From contig SFGZ01000004.1 in the NCBI GenBank assembly GCA_004557505.1, positions 142,831-206,830 on the forward strand: 64,000 nucleotides of DNA, in the 5' to 3' direction. The translations under genes were made by a program, and so were the position numbers. The stretch comes from Coriobacteriaceae bacterium. GTDB lineage: Bacteria; Actinomycetota; Coriobacteriia; Coriobacteriales; Atopobiaceae. The notes under the pieces are model-generated. The model did no database searches, was not told the DNA's origin, and worked only from the letters and a program-made list of their open reading frames with translations. Shown one piece after another: positions 17,730-26,894 of this stretch (position 1 is the first letter of the stretch; every line of letters starts with the position of its first letter).

Positions 17730-18743
17730 TTACGGCAGCAGCCGTTCCAAGAGCGCCCGTCTGCCTTCGGCAAGCTCTGGGTCGTCGAGTCGGCGGAGGT
17801 GCTCCCTCATGCCGCGCCCAGACGTCCGTGCCATGTGCTCGCCGACCTTGAGGCGAAGCCGCTCAGCCTCCTCAAAGTTGTAGAGCTCTTCCGGATGTAC
17901 GGGTATGACCTTATAGCCCAAGGCCTCGATGTCGCTCTTCCTGATGGCGTCCTTCTTGCGCTCGGCAATCGTGTCGTGTCGCTCATGGCTGTCGTACTCG
18001 AGGTCCAGCCGGTACAACTGCCAGAAGACGTCCGGCATGAAGCTGTCGGAGTGCGTGAGGTGTCGCTTGGACCTTGGGACCGCAAGAACCTGGTTGAGCT
18101 GCGGGAACGCATAGCCCCAGCCGCCATGGCGCATTGGCAGGAGGCTTGCGGTGGCCAGGGCGGATTCCATGGGCGAGTACGAGTTCTCCACGGCCCATCG
18201 GGCTGCGCTCCGCGCCAGGTTGACGCCACGGACTCCCTTCGCACGGTTGATATACGCCATGATCCGCCGCTTTGTCGAGAGCGGCTCTTTGAAGTACGTG
18301 CATGTGGAGCTGTTTTCTCCGGGCGTTGGCCTCGAGTATCTCCCCAGCAGCTCGTCGCAGAGCATCAGCCGCGAGATCATGTCGGGCAGCTGCCGGCACT
18401 TCCAGATGAAGTAGTGCTCGGGGGAGAGCGCGTAGATGTTGTCCCTCAAGCGGACGAGCGCACCCTGGGGGATGGTTTGCGGGAGCAGGGACGTTTGTAC
18501 GGACGAGTCGAGGCGTCGCTCGCCTCTGGAGCTAACGAACAGCTCTACCGGCTGCCCGCCCGCGCCTTCGAGCAGCCAGCGAAGGTTAAGCAGGCTTATC
18601 TGGTCAAACTCTGACCTTGACTTGACGCAGGAGCCCGGCGGCAGCGACGTGGTCCGGCACTGCTCGAAAAGCACGTCACCTTCGTGCATGGCACGCATGA
18701 GGCGGTCAAGAGCTCCGCCAGCGACAATGAGCTTCTTTTGCAT
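17730..18743 (-). CDS. Uncharacterised protein with nuclease-like C-terminal region
   Basis: 337 residues from the ATG at 18743, with GGAGG upstream. The N-terminal two thirds match nothing I recognise. The C-terminal part (about residues 225-300) has LDLEYDSHERH, AERKKDAIRKSDIEALGYKV and IPVHPEELYN, resembling the Asp/Glu...Lys core and the 'GYKVIRV' strand of DUF559/Vsr-like nucleases and the AbiEi C-terminal domain. I infer a possible nuclease or an antitoxin-like regulator. No partner gene is adjacent. It may belong to a lineage-specific family. Confidence 0.6.
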   Translation of the reverse strand: MQKKLIVAGGALDRLMRAMHEGDVLFEQCRTTSLPPGSCVKSRSEFDQISLLNLRWLLEGAGGQPVELFVSSRGERRLDSSVQTSLLPQTIPQGALVRLRDNIYALSPEHYFIWKCRQLPDMISRLMLCDELLGRYSRPTPGENSSTCTYFKEPLSTKRRIMAYINRAKGVRGVNLARSAARWAVENSYSPMESALATASLLPMRHGGWGYAFPQLNQVLAVPRSKRHLTHSDSFMPDVFWQLYRLDLEYDSHERHDTIAERKKDAIRKSDIEALGYKVIPVHPEELYNFEEAERLRLKVGEHMARTSGRGMREHLRRLDDPELAEGRRALLERLLP

Positions 18744-19086
18744 GGGGCCTCCAATCCGTATGTGGCTGCCGCGCGCGGCATGGCTGGGCGCCGAGGCGCG
18801 TAAGGAGAAGGTACGTGCGCCGTGTTTCGCGATCCAAGGAATTCGGCGAGCGCAAAAGAAGTTGTGACAGCAAACTGCAAGAATCTGAAAGTCTGTTGCG
18901 GCGGGCATGGCGCGCCATTGCACCAAAAGAGGCGCGGAGGGGCCGCAGTCATAAGTCTCACACCAATTCCTAAGTATCCCACCTTGGCAGGGCATCTGCA
19001 CGGCAGCGTCCGTCGCGGACTCTAAGAAACCGCTGGCGGCATTGATGCGCGCTTTGGGGTTGGGCAGCGTCCGAATCGGCTATAAA

Positions 19087-19510
19087 GACAGTGACTAAAG
19101 GAAGTCGCCCAACAGGGACGACCAAGGTAGGAGGTGTATTCCGATGGGCAGTGACGAGAGTTCAACCAAGCGCCTGCCTTTGGATGCATGAATTCACCCC
19201 AGAGGCGGTGGCAGATCCCTCGCAACGTCAAAGTCGATATGGTGGCACCGCGAATACGCTGATAAGGCAGCGACGTGAATCACAGACAGGGCAGGCGCAT
19301 TCCTTTCTTCGGTCGGTGAAGAACTGACAACCCCAGATAGGTTCTCAATACCACGAGAGGAACAGAGAGCGGGTTCGCGCCAAGCGAGCCATTGTTGATA
19401 GTACGTGCCATCCATCTCTGTCGCATCCCACGCGGGAGCGACCTCCCTAAGGGGGAGAGTCCAAAGGATCACGTAGGTGGGCGGGCGTCCGGAAGGGTGC
19501 CCGCCCTTTT
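19087..19510 (+). ncRNA. Candidate structured RNA with short leader peptide and terminator
   Basis: Transcription could start just after TATAAA (19081-19086) and end at the terminator at 19510, giving about 420 nucleotides. A 15-residue peptide (MGSDESSTKRLPLDA) with a good ribosome site lies at 19144-19191. GGTGGCACCGCG matches the conserved core of T-box leaders, but I could not build a convincing stem I or place the antiterminator. The gene downstream (NdpA) is not a usual T-box target. Family unknown. Confidence 0.3.
19479..19510 (+). terminator. Rho-independent terminator
   Basis: GGGCGGGC (19479-19486) pairs with GCCCGCCC (19499-19506) across a 12-base loop, followed by TTTT. No gene ends just upstream, so it terminates a non-coding transcript. 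Confidence 0.85.
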
Positions 19511-19717
19511 GCGTGGCGGAGGCCCTGCCTGCCCGATGGCCGCCTCTGCGGCGACCTCCGGAGCCTCTCCGCGCCATACGGTGGGCGAGGGGCGTCCTCC
19601 GGTGGCCGTCCGGCAAAGTCCGGGCGGCCCCGCAGCGTTCGCCTGCGGTATCCTTGTGGGTCGCACGCCTAGCCCGCATAGGGTGGGTTCGGCGCGCCCT
19701 AGGGAATGCGAGGGCAC

Positions 19718-20770
19718 ATGCTCAGGATCGGCCACGCCATACTGCACGTCTTTGACTTCGAGAGCGGCAGCACGTTCTTCTCGGAGCGCGAGCTCGACCT
19801 CGACAACCGCCAGACCTGCTCCTACGTCACGCGCCGCCTGCGCCGCATCCGCTCGAGCGCCGAGAGCAAGCACGGCATCTTCGCCTCCGAGAGCGCCTTC
19901 GCCTCGGGTCTCAAGGAGTACCTGGCCGGCCGGGTCCCGTTCGTGGACTTCTCGGCGCAGATCGCCCAGTGGTTTTGGGAGGAGCTGCGCCGCGCCGAGG
20001 ACCTCGAGCAGTGCGACCTCCTCGTGGCGGACTTCACGGACACCGGCGAGATGCGCGCCTCGGGCAACGCCGACGAGGACGCGGTCTCCGATGCCTATGA
20101 GTCCGAGGGCGCGCGCCTCTTCGCCGTGGTGCTCCTTCCCAGAAAGCAGGCGTTCATCCACGAGGTGGACGAGAACGGCAATGAGATCGCCCGCCAGGAC
20201 GCCACGCTCCCCAGTCCCACGCAGAAGGTCGACACCTACGTTCTCATCGACGCCGAGACGCTCGCCATCGACTTCCACGACAAGGAGCGCAGCGTAGCCG
20301 GGGAGTCGCGCCAGATCATCCCCGAGCTCTTCCTGCAGTGCTCTCAGGAGGCCTCGAGCCACGAGGTCATCGACGAGGTCACGAGCATCGTGGAAGACCT
20401 CTCCGAGGAGTTTGGCCTCACGCCTGCCGTCGAGGTCTCACGCGCAAAGGCGGCGCTGGCCCGCCACGCGGATACCGACGAGGCCATCCAGCCCGCAGAC
20501 GTGGGACGCGAGGTCTTCGAGGACAACCCCGAGATGGCCCAGCGCTTCGAGGAGCGCGCCCGCGAGCGCGAGCTGCCGGAGGAGGTGCCCGTGCGTCGGC
20601 AGGCGGCCAACCGCCTCACGCGCACGCACCGCATTCGCACGGACACGGGCGTGGAGATCGCCTTCCCCTCCGAGCTGGCCGAGCGCCCGGGCTACATCGA
20701 GTTCTCCCACCATGAGGACGGCAGCATCTCGATCGTGATCAGCAACGTGGCGCGCATCGAGAACCGCTAG
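19718..20770 (+). CDS. Nucleoid-associated protein, NdpA/YejK family
   Basis: 350 residues from the ATG at 19718; the ATG at 19706 is possible but gives a non-family extension. The N-terminus LRIGHAILHVFDFESG, the segment CDLLVADFTD and the region around ARLFAVVLLPRKQAF follow the pattern of the 37-kDa nucleoid-associated family (PF04245), whose E. coli member binds DNA and co-purifies with the nucleoid. The C-terminal half carries an acidic helix-rich region and a final beta segment (GYIEFSHHEDGSISIVIS). Confidence 0.75.
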   Translation: MLRIGHAILHVFDFESGSTFFSERELDLDNRQTCSYVTRRLRRIRSSAESKHGIFASESAFASGLKEYLAGRVPFVDFSAQIAQWFWEELRRAEDLEQCDLLVADFTDTGEMRASGNADEDAVSDAYESEGARLFAVVLLPRKQAFIHEVDENGNEIARQDATLPSPTQKVDTYVLIDAETLAIDFHDKERSVAGESRQIIPELFLQCSQEASSHEVIDEVTSIVEDLSEEFGLTPAVEVSRAKAALARHADTDEAIQPADVGREVFEDNPEMAQRFEERARERELPEEVPVRRQAANRLTRTHRIRTDTGVEIAFPSELAERPGYIEFSHHEDGSISIVISNVARIENR

Positions 20771-20920
20771 GGGAGAGGGGCCCGACGCCCTCGCGAGCGC
20801 GTCCGCTCGCCTCGGCCTGCCGCCGGTCGCCTGCCACATGTGTTTTTCGTCCGACTTCGAGCGAACGAGTAGAATGGCAGGCGTGATCTAAACGTAACCA
20901 TCCGTACCCTAGGAGACCTC

Positions 20921-22174
20921 ATGCAGACTAGTGGCACCAACAGTCGTCATGTGACAGATGCGCTCGCTCCCGCGCGTACGGTTACGCGCAGGGACGCCTT
21001 CAGGCTGCTCATCGGTGCTGGCGTGCTCGCGTTTGCCAATCCCGTCGCCGCCTTCGCCACCTCCCAGTCGGACGTCGACGCCGCACAGTCGGATGCCGAT
21101 GCCGCCCAGGCGCAGCTCGACCAGATCGGCCAGGAGGTCTCGAACCTCTCCGCCCAGCTTTCGGACACCGTTGGCCAGATAGACGACGTCTCCTCGCAGA
21201 TCGACCAGACCCAGGCCGACATCGACGCCAAAGAGGCTGACATCAAGGCCAAGCAGCAGGACATCGACGCCAAGCGGGCCGAGATCGAGCAGAAGCAGGG
21301 GATCCTTGGCCAGCGCATGTCCGCGGCATTCAAGTCCGGCAACGCCAACACCATCGACCTGCTCCTCTCCTCGGCGTCCTTCGAGGAGCTCACGTCCAAC
21401 ATCTATTACCTCGACAAGGTGTCCGAGCAGGACAACTCCATGATAGGGGAGGTCAAGAGCCTGAAGGCCGAACTCGAGACCCAGAAGGCGCAGCTCGAGA
21501 CCGACAAGGCCGCGCTTGAGAGCAAGCGGTCCGACCTCACCTCCCAGAAGGACCAGCTTGACCAGCTCAGGTCCGAGCAGGAGTCCCAGCTCGCCAGCGT
21601 CCAGTCCAAGCAGCAGGAGGCCCAGGACCTGGTCAACCAGCTCAACTCCAACGTCCAAGACCTCATCGACCAGCGGAACGCCGAGCTTCTCGCCGCTCAG
21701 GAGGAGGCCCGTCGCGTCTCGAGCCACGGCTCGTCCGGCAGGTCTTCCGGCGGTTCTGCCGGCGGCTCGGCAAACATCAGCTCCGGCGTCTCCGGCTCGC
21801 AGGCGGCGGTCATCTCCGCCTCGTACCGCACGGGTTCCACCGGCGCGGGCTTCTGCGCCGCATGGGTCTCCAACGTCTTCTCCAATGCGGGCATCGGCAC
21901 GTTCTACGGCAACGCCTGCGACATGTACTGGGCATATTGCTCAAGCGCGAACAGGTCGTCCATCCAAGCGGGCATGATCATCGCCGTGCCCACCGAACCC
22001 TACTCCGCCGCCGCCCGCCTGTACGGCCACATCGGCATCTACGTGGGCAACGGGACCGTCCGCCACTGCTTGAGCGGCGTGGTCACGACGCAGAGCCTCG
22101 ACTCGTGGATCAGCCAGTTCGGCGTCACCTCCACCCCGCGCTGGGGCTGGCTGGGCGGCGTCGTCCTTGCGTAG
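20921..22174 (+). CDS. Secreted coiled-coil peptidoglycan hydrolase (PcsB/CwlO-like)
   Basis: 417 residues. A Tat-like signal (RTVTRRDAFRLLIGAG, then AFA) is followed by a long coiled coil (about residues 46-265, rich in SQxD/KxQLE repeats) and a Ser/Gly-rich hinge. The C-terminal catalytic domain is of the CHAP/NlpC type, with Cys312 in GFCAAWVSNVF and His370 in YGHIGIYVG. This layout is that of septal hydrolases such as PcsB and CwlO, in which the coiled coil is opened by FtsEX. The start has AGGAGACCTC upstream. No ftsEX genes are in view. Confidence 0.87.
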   Translation: MQTSGTNSRHVTDALAPARTVTRRDAFRLLIGAGVLAFANPVAAFATSQSDVDAAQSDADAAQAQLDQIGQEVSNLSAQLSDTVGQIDDVSSQIDQTQADIDAKEADIKAKQQDIDAKRAEIEQKQGILGQRMSAAFKSGNANTIDLLLSSASFEELTSNIYYLDKVSEQDNSMIGEVKSLKAELETQKAQLETDKAALESKRSDLTSQKDQLDQLRSEQESQLASVQSKQQEAQDLVNQLNSNVQDLIDQRNAELLAAQEEARRVSSHGSSGRSSGGSAGGSANISSGVSGSQAAVISASYRTGSTGAGFCAAWVSNVFSNAGIGTFYGNACDMYWAYCSSANRSSIQAGMIIAVPTEPYSAAARLYGHIGIYVGNGTVRHCLSGVVTTQSLDSWISQFGVTSTPRWGWLGGVVLA

Positions 22175-23171
22175 CGCAGCCTGCGGGAGGGGCGAGATCG
22201 CCTCCATCCCGCAGACTCCGGCGCAGGTGGCGCTTGGCGTCATCTCGACGGTCATGGCCATCCTCGGCACCGTGGTGCTGCTCGCGGGCGCCCTTGTGCT
22301 CTTTGCCGTCGTGACGGGGCGGGCGGACGCCTCGGACTTCGGGCTCGCCTTTGCCGGCATCACGCTTTCCGGCTGGCCTCCCATGGGGCTTGCCGTTGTG
22401 ACGCTTGCCGCCGGCGCGCTGCTCTGCGTGACGGCGTGGCTGGGTATTGCCGCCTCGCGCGACTCCGGGCGCGTGGGGCCGTACCGCTTCCTCTGCTACC
22501 TGGTTGGGCTGGTGCTTCTCGTTGCCGTCCTCTGGAGCTGGGGTTCGGGCGTCATCCTCATCTTCAACCCCATCGTGCTCTCGACCACCGTCACCTACGT
22601 GGTGGTGTGCTCCTCGCTTGCCGACCGCGTGCAGCGCGAGCACGACGAGGGCGTGCGTGGCGAGTCCTACCTCCTCGACGGCCGTCAGCGGGCGCTGAGG
22701 CTCGTCTCCCAGGTCATCATTGTCACGGCGGCGCTCAATGCCGTGGTCACCCTCATCCTGTGGTATGCCGTCTCGCAGATGGGTCCCACGGCGCCGGTCG
22801 TCCTCGCCGAGGCCGAATGCACCGCCGGCCAGCTCTCCGGCCGCGTGCTTGGCTGGGGCCTGGCGTCTGCCGGGGTCAACCTCCTGGTGGGGCTCTTTGG
22901 CCTGCGCGGCGCGAACCAGCCCGAGAAGGTCAGGCCCTTCCTGTGGATCTCGGCCGCCTCCTTTGCCTATGCCGTGGCGCAGCTGGTGGCGGGCATCGCC
23001 ACCTCGGGCGGGCTTGGGAGCGTGCAGTCAAGCTCCGTCACCGACGCCCTCCTCTACGGCACCTGCACCTACCTGAGCGTGAAGATTCGCCGTCAGCCGC
23101 GTGGCCGCGAGGGCCGGGCAGCTGACGGCGAGACGGGCCGTGCGGATGGCGCCGTCGAGGCCGGCCGCTAG
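22167..23171 (+). CDS. Uncharacterised multi-span membrane protein
   Basis: 334 residues if it starts at the TTG at 22167, which overlaps the upstream stop by eight bases; a GTG at 22227 is an alternative. About seven hydrophobic segments are visible (for example VISTVMAILGTVVLLAG, YLVGLVLLVAVLW, LVSQVIIVTAALNAVV). The C-terminus is a short Arg/Gly-rich cytoplasmic tail. I do not recognise a family. Overlap with the hydrolase gene suggests co-translation and perhaps an envelope role. Confidence 0.7.
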   Translation: MRSAACGRGEIASIPQTPAQVALGVISTVMAILGTVVLLAGALVLFAVVTGRADASDFGLAFAGITLSGWPPMGLAVVTLAAGALLCVTAWLGIAASRDSGRVGPYRFLCYLVGLVLLVAVLWSWGSGVILIFNPIVLSTTVTYVVVCSSLADRVQREHDEGVRGESYLLDGRQRALRLVSQVIIVTAALNAVVTLILWYAVSQMGPTAPVVLAEAECTAGQLSGRVLGWGLASAGVNLLVGLFGLRGANQPEKVRPFLWISAASFAYAVAQLVAGIATSGGLGSVQSSSVTDALLYGTCTYLSVKIRRQPRGREGRAADGETGRADGAVEAGR

Positions 23172-23201
23172 GTCACGGCAGACGCCTCGCCTCGGCAGCG
23201 G

Positions 23202-24647
23202 CTACGCCTCTGGCTCAGCGAGCTCAAGCTCCATGAGGCGCGCGATGCTCACGATGTAGATCTTGAGCGCGCGGCGCAGGCTCTCTTCCGAGACGGCCTC
23301 GTCGGGACCGTGCTCGATGCCCACCCACGAGGGCTTCTCCACGTACGGCTCGTGCGGGCCAAAGGCGCAGGCGCGGCGGAAGTGGCGCGCGTAGGTGCCG
23401 CCGCCAATGGTGAACGCCTTGCCCTCACGGCCCGTGTACTCCGCATACGTCGCAAGCAGCGTCTTGATCTCGGGGGAGCCGGGGTCGATGTAGAAGGGCT
23501 CGACGTCGCGTCCCCCCTCGAAGGTGGCGTTGAAGCGGGCGGCGAAGCGCCTCAGCTCCGCCGTGATGCGGCTGCCCGAGGTCGAGGTGGGGTAGCGCGA
23601 GTCAACGGTCTGCACAAAGCGGTCGCCCTCCGTGCGCACGGTGCCGCCAATGCAGGTGAGCTCGCCAAACTTGTCGTCGGTCGCGGCGATGCCCATGGGC
23701 CTGCCGTCGCTGGCGTGGCAGACCTCGTGCTCGAGGCGCAGCCAGCGCCTCTCGGCGTCCGCAAGGCCGGGGACGTTGGCGAGGAGGTAGTCGGCAAGCA
23801 CGCAGATGGCGTTCACGGTGCCTCTGGGCATGGATGCGTGACCGCCCTTGCCGTGGGCCGTCACGCGGGCGCGGCCAGCGCCGAGGGCCTCGACGCGCAC
23901 GCGCGGCGCCGCAGGCAGGCTCTCCGCGCCGACGCGCACGACGGCCGTCGCCTGACCGGGGATCGCGTTGGAGACGGTGCCGCCGTCCAGCTCCTCGATC
24001 ACGCCGCCGGCCATGGGTTCCGAGGTGAAGCTGCCGCCAAAGAGGCCCTTCTCGCCGCAGATGAGGGGGAAGTCGGCGTCGGGCGAGAAGCAGAAGGCGG
24101 GCTCCGGGCAGCGATCGAGGTAGTGCTCGACGTCTGCCATGCTGGTCTCCTCGTTGTTGCCGATGATGCAGCGCAGGGCATAGGGGAGGGGCTTGCCGGT
24201 CTTCGCCACCTGGCGGGCAAAGAAGTGCGCGGCCCAGAGCGAGAGGACCAGCGGCCCCTTGTCGTCGAGGACGCCACGGCCCATGAGGTAGCCGTCGCGG
24301 CGCGTCACGTCGAGAGCGGGGACGCTCCAGCCGAGACCGACGGGGACGATGTCGGAGTGGGCGATGGTTGCCACATAGGGGGCGCCGTCCCTGCCGGCGA
24401 CCTCGCCATAGCCAATGCAACCGTCGAGGTCCGTCACGGCAAGGCCCAGGCGTCGCGCGATGCCCTCGGCTGCAACCAGGGCCTCGTTGGCCTTGGGGCC
24501 ATAGGGCTTTCCGGGTTCGGCGGCCGAGAGGTCCTCGACGGACTCTATCCTCACGAGCGTGCGTATGTCTTCGACAACGTCCTCCCAGACCTCGTCCACG
24601 TATGCGTCGACCCTGACCCCGAGCTGGCCGTCGTTGGTCTGTGCCAT
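23202..24647 (-). CDS. M20-family dipeptidase (PepV-like)
   Basis: 481 residues from the ATG at 24647 (GGGAGGAAG upstream). Metal-binding and catalytic motifs are clear: His/Asp in ATIAHSDIVPVG, the bridging Asp in GRGVLDDKGPLVL, Glu in NNEETSM, Asp in SPDADFPLICGEKG, and a C-terminal His in GTYARHFRRA. Residues about 200-380 form the lid domain typical of PepV. It is a cytosolic zinc dipeptidase of broad specificity, likely used in peptide nitrogen acquisition. It is divergent from the gene at 24874. Confidence 0.9.
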   Translation of the reverse strand: MAQTNDGQLGVRVDAYVDEVWEDVVEDIRTLVRIESVEDLSAAEPGKPYGPKANEALVAAEGIARRLGLAVTDLDGCIGYGEVAGRDGAPYVATIAHSDIVPVGLGWSVPALDVTRRDGYLMGRGVLDDKGPLVLSLWAAHFFARQVAKTGKPLPYALRCIIGNNEETSMADVEHYLDRCPEPAFCFSPDADFPLICGEKGLFGGSFTSEPMAGGVIEELDGGTVSNAIPGQATAVVRVGAESLPAAPRVRVEALGAGRARVTAHGKGGHASMPRGTVNAICVLADYLLANVPGLADAERRWLRLEHEVCHASDGRPMGIAATDDKFGELTCIGGTVRTEGDRFVQTVDSRYPTSTSGSRITAELRRFAARFNATFEGGRDVEPFYIDPGSPEIKTLLATYAEYTGREGKAFTIGGGTYARHFRRACAFGPHEPYVEKPSWVGIEHGPDEAVSEESLRRALKIYIVSIARLMELELAEPEA

Positions 24648-24873
24648 GCTTCCTCCCAATTGGTTGGCAATCGTGCCTCCCCATCTTAGACGCTCTCGCC
24701 GTGCTGTGGCGGCGGGGCCGGCGGCGCCATGCGCGGCCACCGAGGCGGCGGAGGGGGCGACGCCGATGCCGACGCCGACGGTGGCGGCCTGGCCCATAGC
24801 CTTCGCGAGGCCTCCACGCCATCCGGCTACAATGCACGCTTCTGCCATCGACGCACAAGGGAGGTTCCGGGCA

Positions 24874-25335
24874 ATGAAGGTCGCCATGAGAAGGCCCGTG
24901 CTCGCCGCCATCGTCTGCTTTGCCGTCGCGCTTGTTGTGAGCGCCGCGTTCATCGTCTGGCTCAACGCCGACCTCGAGTCGAACATCGTCGTGGTTCTCT
25001 CCAGCCTTCAGCTGAGCTACCTCTACGTGATCTCTTCTGGCCTGGCCGCGTTCTCTGCGGGGGCGCTGGTCGCGCTCGCCGCCGCCTCTCTCGCGCACCT
25101 GCGCATGCCCAGCCTGCCGCGCGCGGCCTTTGCCGCCCTGGGCTGGCTCGCGCTGGGGCTCCTGCTCCTCGCGCCCGTCGCCGCGACGATGTTCACGAGC
25201 TCGTTTGCCACCGCGTTCGCGCTGGTGATATACGGGGCCGTGAAGGCCCCCGTGCTCTTTGCGGCCTTTGGCCTGCTTTTGGGCCTGGGCTTTGCCGAGA
25301 GACGCGACGATGATGGGCCCGCGCCCAAAGCGTAG
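24874..25335 (+). CDS. Small four-span membrane protein of unknown function
   Basis: 153 residues from the ATG at 24874 (GGGAGG upstream). Four hydrophobic segments, two with the sequence VLAAIVCFAVALVVSAAFIV and ALGLLLLAPVAATMF, and a short charged tail (ERRDDDGPAPKA). No family recognised. A symmetrical hairpin separates it from the convergent dipeptidase gene. Confidence 0.7.
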   Translation: MKVAMRRPVLAAIVCFAVALVVSAAFIVWLNADLESNIVVVLSSLQLSYLYVISSGLAAFSAGALVALAAASLAHLRMPSLPRAAFAALGWLALGLLLLAPVAATMFTSSFATAFALVIYGAVKAPVLFAAFGLLLGLGFAERRDDDGPAPKA

Positions 25336-25336
25336 A

Positions 25337-25359
25337 GGCGCAGGGGCCGCCCCTGCGCC
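25337..25359. terminator. Palindrome between convergent genes
   Basis: GGCGCAGGGG and CCCCTGCGCC form a perfect ten-pair stem with a three-base loop, starting two bases after the stop at 25335. It could serve both directions, although T tracts are absent. Confidence 0.6.
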
Positions 25360-25367
25360 CTGGAGCC

Positions 25368-26894
25368 CTATGCGTCCGACCGCGCGAAGCGGTTCGCCAT
25401 GTGCATGCTGCGTTCGTAGAGAACCCCGGCGAGAAGCTCGTCGGTCTTCTCGTGCGCGTAGTCGGCCATGTGCTGGTTGGCCGCCTCGAGGAGGCTCTGA
25501 GCCGCCTCGGCCCCAAGGCCCCGCTCGGCCACGAGCGCGTCGGTCGCCGCCAGCGCCCGCTCGCCCTCGGAGCCAAGGTCGAACTGGTAGGCCTCGATGG
25601 CGGGCGCGCACTCCGCGTAGTTGGCGTCGGCCATGGCGGCAATGAGGCGGTTTGCCCAGTAGAAGCTCTCGGTCGAGACGCGCTTGGGATCGGTCTGCCC
25701 GAGGTAGGCGGGCGTCTTGCGCACGCTGGCATAGAACGGCAGCAGCGCGTTGAACGGGTTGGAGCCAAAGGCCAGCCACTGCACGCAGCGCGTGGCCTCG
25801 GGGCCGTACGGGCGTGCCTGTAGCACGGAGAGCTGGCTGTTGCGGTTGATGCCGATGGGGCGGTAGTGCCCGCGCGTGGCCTCGGTGCCAAGGCTGCCGT
25901 ACGGGTCAAAGACGGTCCCCTGGTAATGGAGCGAGAGGACGTACTTCACGTCCTCGATGGTCACCTTGCGCTCCGGGGTGCCTGCCCAGGGAAGGTCGTC
26001 CGACTCGGGGCCAAGCGGTGCCTCCGGGGAGCCCCAGCTCTGGGCGTGCGGGCTGAGGAAGCGCTGCATCGACCAGGCGCGCGGCGTGTTGTAGAGGTGA
26101 TCCTCGTCGGAGTGGCTTCCAAAGGCGTCGCGCGGGTTGAAGACGCCCTCGCCGCCGCCCTCCGCGCGAAGCGTGAGGTCCAGGTGGTGGCTCGCCATCC
26201 ACTGGGCAAGGTCCGGCGAGCACATGTGCCCGGCCTGCTCGCCCATGGCGTCCGCCAGGTCAAACGAGTCGATGCCAAGCTGGTTGGGCATCGTGACGTA
26301 GCAGTCGTCCGGCACGCGCTTGGCAATCCAGTGGTGGCCGCCCACGGTCTCCATCCACCAGATCTCGTCGACGTCGGAGAGGGCGATGCCGTTCATCTCG
26401 TAGGTGCCGTAGCGCTCGAGCAGCTCGCCCAGGATGCGCACGCCGTCGCGTGCGGAGCGCGCGTAGGGCAGCACCAGCGTGACCATGTCCTCCTCGCCAA
26501 TGCCGCCGGGCTGCTCGGGCTCATATCCGTCGCTGCCGGGGGTGCCCTTGGCCGGTCGGTAGACAACCATGGGGTCTGCGCCCAGGACGCGCCCGTTCGA
26601 GGTGAGCGTTTCGGTGGCGCTCATGGCAACGCCCCGCGCCGAGAAGCCCGCCTCCTCCCAGAGGCCCTGGGAGAGGTCGGCGTTGGGGACGGCCGTGTAG
26701 CATACGCCGTCCGCAGCGGGCAGGGGTACCGTGAGGTGAGAGATCTTTGATGTGTAGCCGGTGCGTCTTTTGGGGTCCACCACGCAGAAGCGCTTGGGGT
26801 TGAACTCGCCGTTTGCGGAGTCTTCGTTTCTGGCGACGATGGTCGATCCGTCATAGCTGGCCTTCTTGCCAACCAGGATGGTGGTGCAGGACAT
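25368..26894 (-). CDS. pepD: C69-family dipeptidase (PepDA-like)
   Basis: 508 residues from the ATG at 26894 (AAGGAGG upstream). The protein starts MSCTTILVGKKAS, so Cys3 can act as the N-terminal nucleophile without a long propeptide, as in other Ntn-type C69 dipeptidases. Family segments include GSTIVARNEDS, GGHHWIAKRVP, and SHSDEDHLYNTPRAW. No signal peptide, so it is cytosolic. Together with the M20 enzyme it suggests peptide-based growth. Confidence 0.92.
   Translation of the reverse strand: MSCTTILVGKKASYDGSTIVARNEDSANGEFNPKRFCVVDPKRRTGYTSKISHLTVPLPAADGVCYTAVPNADLSQGLWEEAGFSARGVAMSATETLTSNGRVLGADPMVVYRPAKGTPGSDGYEPEQPGGIGEEDMVTLVLPYARSARDGVRILGELLERYGTYEMNGIALSDVDEIWWMETVGGHHWIAKRVPDDCYVTMPNQLGIDSFDLADAMGEQAGHMCSPDLAQWMASHHLDLTLRAEGGGEGVFNPRDAFGSHSDEDHLYNTPRAWSMQRFLSPHAQSWGSPEAPLGPESDDLPWAGTPERKVTIEDVKYVLSLHYQGTVFDPYGSLGTEATRGHYRPIGINRNSQLSVLQARPYGPEATRCVQWLAFGSNPFNALLPFYASVRKTPAYLGQTDPKRVSTESFYWANRLIAAMADANYAECAPAIEAYQFDLGSEGERALAATDALVAERGLGAEAAQSLLEAANQHMADYAHEKTDELLAGVLYERSMHMANRFARSDA

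Larger units (their letters stand above)
18744..19717. other. Long non-coding stretch with leader-like features
   Basis: Nearly 1 kb without a convincing long gene. It includes a TATAAA box at 19081, a 15-codon reading frame at 19144-19191 preceded by AGGAGG, the 12-base string GGTGGCACCGCG near 19233 and a strong terminator at 19479-19510. It is best viewed as a transcribed leader or small RNA region. Confidence 0.5.

Noticed and set aside
19091..19327. 78-codon frame in the leader-like region
   Set aside because: It overlaps the RNA candidate, has a weak start and resembles no protein; the 15-codon frame at 19144 has a much better ribosome site.
22183..22195. Downstream start for the membrane protein at 22167 based on GGGAGGGG
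   Set aside because: No ATG, GTG or TTG stands at a proper distance; only ATC would fit.
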